This document shows, one piece after another, positions 1-8,995 of a stretch of DNA of 64,000 nt. This DNA comes from CAXBNB01 sp040151475 (GTDB lineage: Bacteria > Bacteroidota > Bacteroidia > Cytophagales > Cyclobacteriaceae), in contig NZ_JBDKWG010000104.1 in assembly GCF_040151475.1 (NCBI RefSeq), positions 1-64,000 on the forward strand. Direction: 5' to 3'. The position numbers and the translations under genes were made by a program. The notes under the pieces are model-generated. The model searched no databases. It had not been told where the DNA came from and saw nothing but the letters and a program-made list of their open reading frames with translations. Each line of letters starts with the position of its first letter. The stretch's first letter is position 1.

Positions 1-88
1 TTGCCAAGTGATCTTCAGGTAGCCAATCGTTAAGGTCATGTGGCATAAAAGAAACTTGTTCTCTATCCGCTCCAATAAATGATATCAT
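1..88 (-). CDS. Transposase N-terminus (partial)
   Basis: The minus-strand ATG at 86-88 opens a frame that stays open to the window edge. It encodes MISFIGADREQVSFMPHDLN followed by DWLPEDHLA. The pattern (aromatic-glycine-x-D-R-x-Q, then L-x-D-W-L-P-E-D-H-L) is characteristic of the N-termini of IS1182-like DDE transposases, which I recognise by pattern only. The catalytic DDE core is outside the window. The frame overlaps the broken 3' end of the restriction-modification gene in another frame, as expected for an insertion into that gene. Confidence 0.7.
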   Translation of the reverse strand, partial: MISFIGADREQVSFMPHDLNDWLPEDHLA

Positions 89-136
89 GCCCCAAGATAT
101 AAATAATTGGGTGGTTTATTAAGTCCGACAGACTCC
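1..136 (-). mobile_element. End of an insertion sequence, running off the left edge
   Basis: The sequence from about 136 down to 1 appears to be the 5' end of an IS element. Two signs support this. A transposase reading frame starts at 88, and similarity of the neighbouring restriction-modification protein to its family stops after its WSRSL residues at about 135. The candidate terminal sequence, read on the minus strand, begins GTCTGTCGGACTTAATAAAC. The other end and the target duplication lie outside the window, so the exact boundary is inferred. Confidence 0.65.
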
Positions 137-2243
137 TAGACCATTTAATAATCTCACCTAATTCTTTGTCTGTTGACTTCCTAACTGATTCGTAACAATG
201 AATAAAAAATTTAACTTTTTTCACCAAGTCTTCTTTTTTCAGATCATATACCCATTCTTGTCTATTTGATTCAAGTCCCCTTGAAAAATTTCTAAATATA
301 GCTTCTGATTTATCTTTTGATATAATTGGGATCATTTCATCAAAATCATTATCAGTTTGGTTTATCCAATTTCCTTTTTTTGGAGCTATGTTTTCAAAAT
401 GAATGTTGGAAAATTGCAAATTCTTAATCCATTCCAACTTCACTTCCTTTCGCCAATCATCTTGTAAAGCTCCGTTGTAGTAAATCTGACATCCATTATC
501 GTTTCTTTCTTCTTTTTTGATCAAAAACATAATAGCCACCCCAGTCTGTATACCAAAGACATTGTGTGTTGTTCCAGCTATTTTGGGATTCGCCCTAACA
601 TCACTTTTAGTATCAAGAATGTAGCAATAATCAAATTCTTCCTGAATGCATTTTCTGAAACCATCAAAAGTCCGAGTATCAATAAAATTTCGATTTGTTA
701 TAAAACTAACTATTCCATTTTCGTCTATTCGATCCATCGCCCATCGATAAAATCTAGTATACATGTCGTAGACTATATTTTGATTTTGGGCATTCCCCAT
801 TTTAATGAATGTGTCTTTGATTCGCTTATCAACACCTTGGTAAGCCTTATTGGAATTTTGAAAATTGTAATTTGGCTGTTTTGCGTTATATGGGGGATTG
901 CCAATTACAACTGAAATTTTACGTGTATTTTGATTTTTAATCCTTTGTGCATTTTCTGAACTCACACCAAAAAGTAATTTCTGCATCCCTTTGTAAGCCA
1001 ATCCGCCGGTATTATCCAGTGTATCTACAAAACAGATATTGGGGAACTCAGCATATACTCCCATCTTTTGTTTGTAGGTAAACTCGATATTGAGGTTGGC
1101 CACATAGTAGGGCAAAATGGCTACTTCGTTAGCATGGATTTCATTTTCATACTTGTGCTTTAGGTATTGTGCAGGGATATACTCTATGATGTCTGTAATG
1201 AAAGTACCTGTTCCTGTGGCTGGGTCAAGAATGTGGACGTTCTCATCGTGGAGGTTTCGCCCAAAATGCTTCTCTAATAAATAGTCTGTACTTCGAATCA
1301 TGAAGTCCACAATCTCATTGGGTGTATAGACCACCCCCAGACGATCGGCACCTTTTGGATTATAAACCTTGTAGAAATTCTCATAGACCACCTTTAGGAA
1401 TTTTTGTTTTTCGTGGTGATCGGCAACAGTAGCCGCCTGAGCGTTCAAAGTCTTGTAATAGTGTCCAAGTTCACCCAGTTGGTTTTGTCTTACTGAGCGG
1501 TTCATAAATGTGTTCACGAGCCCTTCCAGTTCTCGAGCTATGTTGTTCTCATGGTGAAAGTCGGATTCATCAAATACGGACTTAAAAAGGTCTTCTGTCA
1601 AGATGTGTTGAATGACCATTTCCCGAATATCCTCTGGGGTGATCTGTGGGTTGATCTCTTGCTGGCACATCTCCCAAAACGTGTCCCTTGCTTTGACATA
1701 GGTCGGGTTGGTTTCGTTTTGTTCCGCTATAAGATTACGAAGGGTGTCTACAATGGTCGGTATATCCTCTTTGAACTTCTCAAGGGCACTTTCAAAGTCC
1801 GCAAGGTATTTGGGCTTGTATTCGATAAAGGTTTTCAAAATGGCTTGCAGCTGGTCAACTTCCTGCATTTTAACCCGCTGTACCTCTTCCCCATTTTGAA
1901 TCAAAACAGCGGTTTCACTGTCTTGAAAAAGGATGTTGGTTTTAGGGTAGCCGTCCTTGTACAATTTCTTATTGATCTCCTCGTCTATGCTGTCGTCCTT
2001 GTCTTTGCTTTCCACATAGCCCTTATGGATTCTAAGTTCATTCATTAGCACTCCATCCGGACGAATGTTTTTGCCATTGTCATTTTTGATCGTGACTTCC
2101 AGGGCATAGATGTAGTGCCTGGAGGAAGCCAATTGCTGTACCAAAGTATCGAATGGCTGTTTGATCGCCATTTCGTTACTAATGCCTGATTTCTTTAGGC
2201 TATGTAGGTGGTTGTAGTATTGGTTGATTAGTTGTTTAGACAT
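63..2243 (-). pseudogene. Type ISP-like restriction-modification gene, 3' end cut off by an IS
   Basis: The surviving 726 residues carry an N-terminal nuclease/helicase-linker-like part and an N6-adenine methyltransferase core. The SAM-binding motif I DPATGTGTF lies near residue 340 and the catalytic NPPY motif near residue 449. Family members of the type ISP / type IIG single-chain class are normally longer, with a C-terminal target-recognition part. Here family-like sequence ends at the WSRSL residues (near nucleotide 135), and about 20 foreign codons follow to a TAG at 63 inside the IS. Loss of the specificity region probably inactivates site-specific restriction. Methylation by the remaining part cannot be excluded. 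The gene is next to other decayed genes, suggesting a degenerating defence region. Confidence 0.8.
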
Positions 2244-2443
2244 TCCTAAAATAACAAGCTTACATTCAGATGTATGGCTAATGTAATCAATCTAATTGTG
2301 CCATAGAGTATTCAATATTGTTTTATAATAATTATTGCATTTTTCTTCTATTTCACCTTTGAAAAAAAATGTAGCATAAAAACATTGCCAAGTGAGGGGT
2401 TACATTATTATTTGATTTTCGCTTTAGGCCAGACACCCGTTTG

Positions 2444-3107
2444 TTATAATACTAAAGTATCACGCAACAAGTCCGCAAACGGTGAAACAGACAGACTCCC
2501 GAACAACTTATCCGGATTCTTCCCAAGCTTCTTCTCTTCGCCTTTTACTCTCCGTTCCAGTTTTTTGATGTCTTCCTCCGCAGGCAAATCTTCGGGTCGA
2601 ATACCCCTTTGGAGCAAGACTCCCCTTACTCCCTGTTTGTTCATAAATCAGTCCACTTAGCTCTTTTTCTGACAAGCTTAGTTTATCTCTGGCCTGTAAT
2701 CGCTCCCAGTCATTGATGCGTTGTTCGATGAGTTCAGACCTTCTGGTCTGCACAGCAAAATAATTCTGGGCAAAAGCAATGGGTTCTTTTTTTGGATCAC
2801 CATTTTGAGCAATAAGGTAACAGGCAAAACGAGTAAGCATGATATCATCTATTTCCTTTTCGGCTCCTTTTGGCATTTAGATCGTTTTGTTGACGTCAAC
2901 AAAATGATCAGAAACGCTATTTTCGCTGGTTTCACAAGTAATCTTGGCTTTTACAATCACCTTTTGGAAGTTTCTCCATTCGGCATAACCAAGCAAATGC
3001 TGTAAGTCTCTGGCAAACCAAAACTCCACGCCATTTTCGGTAGTATTAGAGTGGTCTTCAAAAGTATCTGTGAGGGATTTGATCAAGTCATGTTTCATAT
3101 CAGGCAA
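2444..3107 (-). pseudogene. dinD: dinD (DNA-damage-inducible protein D) pseudogene
   Basis: Three consecutive pieces match the DinD family in order. At 3107-2877 is the N-terminal part, with the diagnostic VEFWFARDLQHLLGYAEWRN block. It ends in an in-frame TAA just after DHFVDVNKTI. The same frame resumes at 2876 with KEIDDIMLTRFACYLIAQNG and continues to LIYEQTGS. There the frame breaks, and a large internal segment present in full-length DinD is missing. The C-terminal piece (RGIRPEDLPAEEDIKKLERR) follows in another frame to 2444. The nonsense codon, internal deletion and frameshift together make loss of function near certain. DinD is an SOS-associated protein in E. coli, reported to act on RecA filaments. 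Confidence 0.85.
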
Positions 3108-3181
3108 GTGTTTTGAGTTGCGTAAGGACAGATCGCAATGATTTTAGTACGGTATTTATTCATCACTGGAATTACTCCTAC

Positions 3182-3250
3182 CTATGCCAATACTCTTGAA
3201 TCAAGAGGAGTGGTAGCATTATGGTCAAGGTAGATAATTTCTTCGGACAT
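3182..3250 (-). pseudogene. Remnant of a cysteine desulfurase N-terminus
   Basis: A 22-codon frame starts at an ATG (3248-3250) and stops at TAG (3182-3184). It encodes MSEEIIYLDHNATTPLDSRV plus LA. The block YLDHNATTPLD-x-RVL is the signature N-terminus of NifS/IscS/DndA-type PLP cysteine desulfurases. Everything downstream, including the lysine and cysteine active-site regions, is missing; dinD remnants follow about 75 bp further on. Since DndA-like desulfurases serve DNA phosphorothioation, this could be a relic of such a system, but a housekeeping or selenocysteine-lyase-type origin fits equally well. Confidence 0.6.
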
Positions 3251-3705
3251 ATCTCAAATTTCACTATTATCGAATCCAAATACACAATTCCTGAATACTT
3301 TTTTAGAATTGAATGGTTTCCATTTTTTTCCAATCTCCATTATCAAGACAATATTATATATTCTGGCTAAGGCATTTGATATTCAAATACTCTTCCGGTT
3401 TTGACGAAGAATAAGCAAATGTAAGTTGTTCCCGGCCTTGTAGCGAGACCCCTATCCTAACCTCCGAGGGATCGCAGAATAAATCTGCGAATAGTGCTTA
3501 ACTCCAACAGACCCCCGAACGGGTCGGGGGATACAGCCTTGCCGGATTTATTCCGGCATCCCTATCCATACCTCCTAATGGATCGAGCAACAAGTGCGCG
3601 AATCGTGAAATGTCTATTAGTGAATTCACTATATTTGACTTGACAGCAAATTCAACTCGCAGCTGTCCACTATAAAAAGTGAGTCACCTATTTATCTAAA
3701 CAACT
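3251..3705. other. Intergenic region without a recognisable gene
   Basis: No frame in this stretch has a recognisable protein pattern. It is AT-rich up to about 3420. It then turns into a cluster of short palindromes and degenerate direct repeats (3451-3605), described separately. It probably contains further eroded DNA of the accessory region. Confidence 0.5.
3451..3605. repeat. Palindrome-rich repeat cluster
   Basis: Two degenerate direct repeats are visible. One is at 3451-3495 (CCTATCC-x-x-A-CCTCC, then GGATCG and TGCGAAT) and the other at 3561-3605 (CCTATCC-x-TACCTCC, then GGATCG and TGCGCGAAT). Between them are two perfect hairpins: CCCCCGA/TCGGGGG at 3512-3530 and GCCGGA/TCCGGC at 3541-3557. 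The segment 3504-3534 resembles the core of the dispersed element at 4955-5078 (CCAACAGACCCC followed by GTC-GGGGATA). It looks like a degraded or composite copy of that family. Confidence 0.55.
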
Positions 3706-3858
3706 ATGAAAATACTAGCATTTTTCCTTCTTCTTGCTTTTTCCTCAATGAGTTTAGGTTGTGGTGTGATTTCTCCAATCCGCAAGAGTAAACCTAAAGA
3801 CAAGGCTCTGCTCTTATCAGAAAATCCAATTTTATTGGCTGATAATATATCTCAGTAA
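3706..3858 (+). CDS. Tiny lipoprotein (50 aa)
   Basis: An ATG at 3706 opens a 50-codon frame ending in TAA at 3856-3858. The product begins MKILAFFLLLAFSSMSLGCG: a short basic start, a hydrophobic stretch and a lipobox-like SLGC with the cysteine at residue 19. About 30 polar residues follow. This is a typical signal peptidase II substrate, so a small membrane-anchored lipoprotein is predicted. I recognise no family. It lies 76 bp upstream of the next lipoprotein gene on the same strand and may be cotranscribed with it. Its shortness leaves some doubt that it is expressed. Confidence 0.5.
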   Translation: MKILAFFLLLAFSSMSLGCGVISPIRKSKPKDKALLLSENPILLADNISQ

Positions 3859-3934
3859 TCGTCAAGAACCCACCGATTAGTATTAAATTCCTCTCTGAAA
3901 AAAAGAAAATTTTATACCCTCTATTTTAAATTAA

Positions 3935-4855
3935 ATGCCTCTCCACAAAGAAAATAAACCCCGGTTTACATATGCCTTGCTTTTTTTGGTAATCGCAGGT
4001 ATTGTTATTGCTTGCAGTCAAACAAAAAACACCAAGGACATTTTTGCCAAAGAAAATTTAGTTGCCTGGTGCATTGTGCCTTTTGATACAGAAAACCGAT
4101 CTCCGGAAGAAAGGGCAAGTATGCTCAACGAACTCGGAATCACATCACTGGCCTGGGACTGGAGAGAAAAGCATTTACCCCTTTTCGAACAGGAAATCGA
4201 TGTGCTGAAAAAAAGCAACATTGAACTCAAAAGTGTATGGTTTTACGTTACCATAGACAATGGTAAAATCATCAACAATGGCAATGAAACAATTCTTGAA
4301 ATATTGGAGAAAACTGGTACCAAAACCGATTTGTGGGTAAGTATTCCGGAAGATAATTTTGAGGGAATGACCGATGAAGAAAAGGTGAAAAAAGGGGTTG
4401 AACTAGTTAATCATATTTATGACAGAGCCGAAGCGATAGGTTGTTCTGTGTCATTGTACAACCACGGGGGATGGTCTGGCATGCCTGAAAATATGGTTAA
4501 AATCATTGAGGCTTCAGGGCATAAATCCATTGGTATCATATATAATTTCCATCATGCACACCTACAGCTTTCCGATTATGAAAAAAACATCAAGATGATG
4601 ACACCCTATTTGAATACTGTCAATTTGAACGGCATGGAGAAAGGCGGAGAAAAAATCCTTCCCCTTGGCGAAGGAAACCTGGAACTGGATATGATGAATA
4701 CTTTGCAGAAATCCGGGTTTCAGGGTTCTATTGGCATTTTAGGACATAAAGACGATGAAGATGTGAAAATCTCACTCCAGAGGAATCTAGACGGAATGAA
4801 AAAACTGCTGACTCAAATGGGAAATGACGCTGCTTTAAAAACTTACACCCCTTAG
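3935..4855 (+). CDS. Exported sugar isomerase/epimerase-like TIM-barrel lipoprotein
   Basis: The 306-residue product starts with a signal sequence ending at the lipobox-like VIAC (cysteine near residue 27). The rest resembles the xylose isomerase-like / AP endonuclease 2-type TIM barrel. It has alternating beta strands (LVAWCIVPF, ITSLAWDWR, ELKSVWFYVTI, GCSVSLYNHGGW, SIGIIYNFHHAH, LNTVNLNG, GSIGILGH) and the NHGGW and FHHAH metal-ligand-like motifs. Similar exported proteins occur in carbohydrate gene clusters of Bacteroidota and Planctomycetes, acting on sugars or keto-sugars outside the cytoplasm. The substrate cannot be read from sequence. Confidence 0.75.
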   Translation: MPLHKENKPRFTYALLFLVIAGIVIACSQTKNTKDIFAKENLVAWCIVPFDTENRSPEERASMLNELGITSLAWDWREKHLPLFEQEIDVLKKSNIELKSVWFYVTIDNGKIINNGNETILEILEKTGTKTDLWVSIPEDNFEGMTDEEKVKKGVELVNHIYDRAEAIGCSVSLYNHGGWSGMPENMVKIIEASGHKSIGIIYNFHHAHLQLSDYEKNIKMMTPYLNTVNLNGMEKGGEKILPLGEGNLELDMMNTLQKSGFQGSIGILGHKDDEDVKISLQRNLDGMKKLLTQMGNDAALKTYTP

Positions 4856-4954
4856 TTCTACTTTATAATCTAATAAAAACCGTTTCAGGATCAAGTTCGG
4901 GACTGGCTATTCTGAGACTTTTAGCTCACTCATGCAACATAATAAAACCTTTAA

Positions 4955-5078
4955 GGGCATCACATTTAAAAATAAACTCCTTACCGCATTTATTGCGGTA
5001 TCTGTTAGGGTCACATTCAACCCCAACAGACCCCAGAACTAGTCTGGGGATAGCAAGAATTTTTAAATGCGATTGCCC
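4955..5078. repeat. MITE-like element with inverted ends, copy 1
   Basis: This 124-bp non-coding element is bounded by imperfect inverted ends. The left end is GGGCATCACATTTAAAAA. The right end, read on the other strand, is GGGCAATCGCATTTAAAAA. Inside are a small palindrome (TACCGCATTTATTGCGGTA) and the core CCAACAGACCCCAGAACTAG. The reverse complement aligns along its whole length with 25761-25906. It has no coding capacity. It is either a mobilised miniature element or a REP-like intergenic palindrome. Confidence 0.7.
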
Positions 5079-5130
5079 CTGATGCACCTCCAGCCGATGA
5101 TACCATTAACGAAAAATTGATTACAGTTAA

Positions 5131-7335
5131 TCATTCAGGAAGTGCAAATGCCACATAAGCATCCCCTTTTGGCAAATCAAGCTTTCCTCCTCCCGTAGCA
5201 GGCACCACAATGTATTGTCTGCCATTAGCTTCATAAATACTCGGTGGAGCTGAGCCTCCAAAAGGCAACTTATAAGACCAGAGTTCTGCTCCGGTATCTA
5301 CATCAAATGCCCTGATCTTCAGGTCCCGTGTACCGGAACAAAAAACCAAACCTCCGGCAGTGACCGACGGCCCCCCGAAGTTTTCTGTACCTGTAACTGG
5401 TATGCCTCGTTTGGTCAATGCTTCATACTCGCCCAAAGGCACACTCCATTTTATCTTTCCTGTATTCAGGTCGATAGCCGTCAGCTTGCCCCACGGAGGT
5501 TTGATGCCGGGATAGCCCTCCTGATCCAACAACTTAATCCATCCCCCGTCAAATGCATAATGTGGTCTTGACTGATCAACCTCCTCAGTTTGTTTTTCCG
5601 GTTGACCTGCCTCCAACAGGTAATCTTTAAGGTCTTCCAATTCCTGTCCTTTGATATGAGACATTGCCGGCATGTTTTTTCGGCCATATTGCAAAAGCGA
5701 ATCAATACCACCGGAATCCATTCTATCATTCAAGCTCAGTAACGATGGATATTCACCACTACCCTCCCTGTTGACACCATGACAAACCACACAATTATTG
5801 AGGTAAATTTTTCGCCCTGCCGTAACAGGCAATTTGCTTTCGTCAACTACCTGCTCTTTCTCTTCGTTCATGGTGATGTACCAAGGCAATTCATTAGAAC
5901 TCACAAACAGCGTAGCAGTTGCTACATCTACACTTGCTCCGGTCCACTCCGCTCCACCATGGATATTGTTGATAATATTTGGCTTGCCTATTTCATTGGG
6001 CAGCATCCAACCATAAGTAGCACTATCTTTTTGTATTTTGTTCAATATAAAATCATGATTTTCCTGTGCTATATCCGTGATATCGTCCAGTGTAAATTCG
6101 TTTCTGCTAAACCGTTCCGGCAGTTCTACATCAGGCTGATAAGGCCATGTCTTCACCCCTGGTACAGAAGATGTAGGTGCTCTTTTTAGCCGAAATGGGA
6201 AAATGAGTTTACCAGTTACCCTATCCAGCAACAAAGTATTCCCTGACTTGGTTACCTGAGCCACCACATCTATAGGTTTTCCATCTCTCTTTATAGAAGT
6301 TAATATGGGAGGTGCAGGTATATCCAAATCCCAAATGTCATGTCTCACTTCCTGAAAATGCCAGATATACTTCCCTGTTTCGGCATCAATTGCAACAAGG
6401 CAATTTGAAAAAAGATTATTACCAGAGTTCAAATGCCCCATAAAGTTTGGTTTTGGCGAACCTGTAGGAACATATAGTATTCCACGTACTTCATCCAAAG
6501 CAATCCCACCCCAGGAATTGGCACTTGCACCCGGCTCTGATTCCTTCCATGTATCAAAACCAAACTCGCCTTCTTCAGGGACGGTATGAAAAACCCACAA
6601 TTGCTCTCCAGTATTCATGTCATATCCGTAAACATGACGGCTCAACCCAGGGAACATGACTATATTTTTAAAAATACAAACAGGCACGGCATTTTGGTCC
6701 GCAATAGGAATGACACCATTGACACCAAATTTTGGATCAGGTTTCCCTGTTGCTGCAAGCAGTCCTATCAGTTGTTGTCCGACTGTGAAAATAATCCTAT
6801 CCCCCTGCTTACCATCAGGGCTGTTCCAATACATAATTCCCCTTTGTGCAGGCCTACCCTTTGGATCAAACCTCCATAACGCTTTTCCATTCGTTGCATC
6901 AACAGCGACAATCTGCTGTCCCGAAGTAGGCGCATACATCACACCATCAACTATTATAGGATTGGTTTGCACATTGGCAGGATTGTCACCACTGTTGTAG
7001 ATCCAAGCCACTTTCAGTTGTTGCACATTGGATCGGTTGATTTCAGTCAACCCTGAATAGCGGCTACAGTTATGATCCCCATGAGAACGGTACCAATTGC
7101 GGTAATCTTCCCTTGGAACAAGACCATTGCCCGGAGTAAGTTCTTCTTTTTTGGCAGCTGGAAGTATTTTATACTCTGGTAATTGCAATCGTTCTACAGA
7201 GTCTTCAACAGCCCAATATTCATTTGTAGGCGAAATAGGTAGTTCGTGCTGCTTGTGAGACTGACACCCTAAAATTAAAGTTAAGATCAGGATTACTGCA
7301 GTTGATTTGATTAGTTGACTTTTTGTTGATTCCAT
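5131..7335 (-). CDS. PQQ-dependent dehydrogenase with internal cytochrome c domain (lipoprotein)
   Basis: The 734-residue quinoprotein resembles glucose/alcohol dehydrogenases that oxidise sugars or alcohols in the periplasm with pyrroloquinoline quinone. It begins with a lipoprotein signal (ILGC near residue 24). A beta-propeller follows, with repeated tryptophan-docking motifs such as GKALWRFDPKGRP, GEQLWVFHTVP and GKYIWHFQEVRHDIWDLDIP. A c-type haem domain with CVVCHG near residue 515 is inserted before the last propeller blades (GKIKWSVPLGEY, GAELWSYKLPF). The internal haem suggests direct electron transfer to a respiratory chain. No PQQ synthesis genes are in the window, so the cofactor must come from elsewhere. 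The gene stands alone on the minus strand. Confidence 0.88.
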   Translation of the reverse strand: MESTKSQLIKSTAVILILTLILGCQSHKQHELPISPTNEYWAVEDSVERLQLPEYKILPAAKKEELTPGNGLVPREDYRNWYRSHGDHNCSRYSGLTEINRSNVQQLKVAWIYNSGDNPANVQTNPIIVDGVMYAPTSGQQIVAVDATNGKALWRFDPKGRPAQRGIMYWNSPDGKQGDRIIFTVGQQLIGLLAATGKPDPKFGVNGVIPIADQNAVPVCIFKNIVMFPGLSRHVYGYDMNTGEQLWVFHTVPEEGEFGFDTWKESEPGASANSWGGIALDEVRGILYVPTGSPKPNFMGHLNSGNNLFSNCLVAIDAETGKYIWHFQEVRHDIWDLDIPAPPILTSIKRDGKPIDVVAQVTKSGNTLLLDRVTGKLIFPFRLKRAPTSSVPGVKTWPYQPDVELPERFSRNEFTLDDITDIAQENHDFILNKIQKDSATYGWMLPNEIGKPNIINNIHGGAEWTGASVDVATATLFVSSNELPWYITMNEEKEQVVDESKLPVTAGRKIYLNNCVVCHGVNREGSGEYPSLLSLNDRMDSGGIDSLLQYGRKNMPAMSHIKGQELEDLKDYLLEAGQPEKQTEEVDQSRPHYAFDGGWIKLLDQEGYPGIKPPWGKLTAIDLNTGKIKWSVPLGEYEALTKRGIPVTGTENFGGPSVTAGGLVFCSGTRDLKIRAFDVDTGAELWSYKLPFGGSAPPSIYEANGRQYIVVPATGGGKLDLPKGDAYVAFALPE

Positions 7336-7392
7336 TAGAATAAAAACATAACAGATCTTTTACTTAAGATTTACTTTTGCTACCAATACTGA

Positions 7393-8187
7393 TTACATCT
7401 TTGTGCCTGGTTTAATATAAAATTTACTCTTTAACATTGCCAAATCCTTTTCAGTTAACCTGTTTTCAGACTTTCTAATGCAGAGGTAATTTACCTTGAT
7501 TTGAAAAATGTGGTAGTATTTTGACAAAAAATGAACAGACTCTTCTTGGTCAGAAAAAGTTAAATGCTTGAACTCAAACAAAATAATAGAAGGATGGTAC
7601 CTTTCTAAATTCAATTGTGACAGAATTTTCCAGTCATATCCTTCGGCATCAATATGCAATATATCCAGTTTCTCAATTTTATGTTTCAGAAATAATTCTT
7701 TCAGGCTAAGACTTTCAATTTCCAATTCTGCAATATAAGGTTCAAGAATTCCATCCAAATGTTTAATAATATGATTTTTATTAAACGAGCTGATGCCGTT
7801 AACCCAAAGAGGGAGATTTGGTAAATACCTGCCAACCTCAGGGTCAACTGTATAAAATGTCTGCTTTACCCCGTCATTAATAGCAGCATTTTCAAAAACA
7901 AACCTGAGATCAGAAGGGTAGGTAAATTTTAGTTTGTTAAACAAATAAGGAACAGGTTCAACAAACAAAACTTTCCAATTTTTATTTTTCATAATAGCCT
8001 GATGCAGCGGGTCTCCTGTTTTACCATCATTCGATCCAATCTGCACAACACTCAAATCATCATCTCTCATTAGTCTATTGATCCAATAAGCCGAAGACCC
8101 CTGAGGCAAAATGAACCTCGAATAACACCACATAGCTACATCATTTAAAACCGGAATTTGTTTGATTACTCTTTTAAGTCCATTCAT
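7393..8187 (-). CDS. FkbM family methyltransferase
   Basis: This 264-residue protein is a Rossmann-type SAM-dependent methyltransferase of the FkbM family. It shows the SAM-binding stretch VVQIGSNDGKTGDPL near residue 48, the acidic VLFVEPVPYLF strand, and the later ILHIDAEGYDWKIL motif near residue 175. FkbM enzymes methylate hydroxyl groups of sugars or secondary metabolites, often in surface polysaccharide pathways. It is followed on the minus strand by the PQQ dehydrogenase 57 bp away. The HAD gene at 8383 diverges from it. No glycan cluster surrounds it, so its substrate is unknown. Confidence 0.85.
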   Translation of the reverse strand: MNGLKRVIKQIPVLNDVAMWCYSRFILPQGSSAYWINRLMRDDDLSVVQIGSNDGKTGDPLHQAIMKNKNWKVLFVEPVPYLFNKLKFTYPSDLRFVFENAAINDGVKQTFYTVDPEVGRYLPNLPLWVNGISSFNKNHIIKHLDGILEPYIAELEIESLSLKELFLKHKIEKLDILHIDAEGYDWKILSQLNLERYHPSIILFEFKHLTFSDQEESVHFLSKYYHIFQIKVNYLCIRKSENRLTEKDLAMLKSKFYIKPGTKM

Positions 8188-8382
8188 ATTGAAATAGTGA
8201 TTAACTACCTTGAAATTAGTACAAATAAGACCAAATGACGGTGAAACGGTTAATAAAGTGACCCTTCGCTTTGAACCTAATTCACTGTCTCGTTTTTTTG
8301 AAGTATCATCAAATAGCTCAGATCACTCAGCATTTTAATTCTGATCATTGTAGTTTTACGCTGAATTTATAAATGAGAATTG

Positions 8383-8907
8383 GTGAGTAAGAACAAGTGT
8401 ATTTTTTTAGATCGAGATGGTGTCCTCAATAAAGATTTTGTTGATTATGCCTATAGTTTAGACAAGTTTTTCATTATTGATGGTGTTGCTGAGGCTTTGG
8501 ATCTGCTCAAAAAACATGGCTATTTACTCATAGTAATTACCAATCAGTCCGGACTAGCCAGAGGAATTTACACACGAGAAGACATGCAGTTGTGTCACAA
8601 CTATTTACAAGAAAATACCGGGCATTTAATCGACCATATATATTACAGCCCTTGTCATCCAAATTTTTCCGAGTCATTGACACGGAAGCCCGGCACATTG
8701 ATGTTCGAAAAGGCGATTGCAAAATTTGATGTGGATGTGACACAATCCTGGATGGTTGGGGATAAGCTGAGAGACATGCAGCCTGCCATTAAGATGGGCA
8801 TTAAAACGATTCAGGTAGATGGACATGATGATAAAATTGCTGATCATGTTGCAGAAAATTTACTGGGTGCGGCACAATTCATTCTTTCATCAGATAAAAG
8901 GGTTTAA
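8383..8907 (+). CDS. HAD-IIIA phosphatase, GmhB-like
   Basis: The 174-residue protein has the full HAD set: FLDRDGVLN near the start (nucleophile and acid/base aspartates), VITNQSG, a conserved lysine in TRKPG, and the acidic VGDKLRDMQ. It matches the D-glycero-D-manno-heptose-1,7-bisphosphate 7-phosphatase / histidinol-phosphatase group, including the zinc-loop-like SPCHPN (only part of the usual cysteine set is visible). GmhB acts in ADP-heptose synthesis for LPS. A GTG start at 8383 (VSKNKCIFLDRDG) is chosen; a TTG directly before it is the alternative. No other heptose genes are nearby. Confidence 0.8.
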   Translation: MSKNKCIFLDRDGVLNKDFVDYAYSLDKFFIIDGVAEALDLLKKHGYLLIVITNQSGLARGIYTREDMQLCHNYLQENTGHLIDHIYYSPCHPNFSESLTRKPGTLMFEKAIAKFDVDVTQSWMVGDKLRDMQPAIKMGIKTIQVDGHDDKIADHVAENLLGAAQFILSSDKRV

Positions 8908-8995
8908 AAACCAGTCCAATAATCAATTCATACTTATGGATTTTCTAGCTTTCACAAAATTGTTTCTATCTTGGTAACTTATAAATTGACTTACC

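Noticed and set aside
1551..2048. Plus-strand frame of 165 codons inside the R-M gene
   Set aside because: Antisense shadow of a conserved methyltransferase-linked region, with no family pattern of its own.
3129..3231. Plus-strand reading LFITGITPTYANTLESRGVV
   Set aside because: It is the complement of the cysteine desulfurase stub, which has a far more specific signature.
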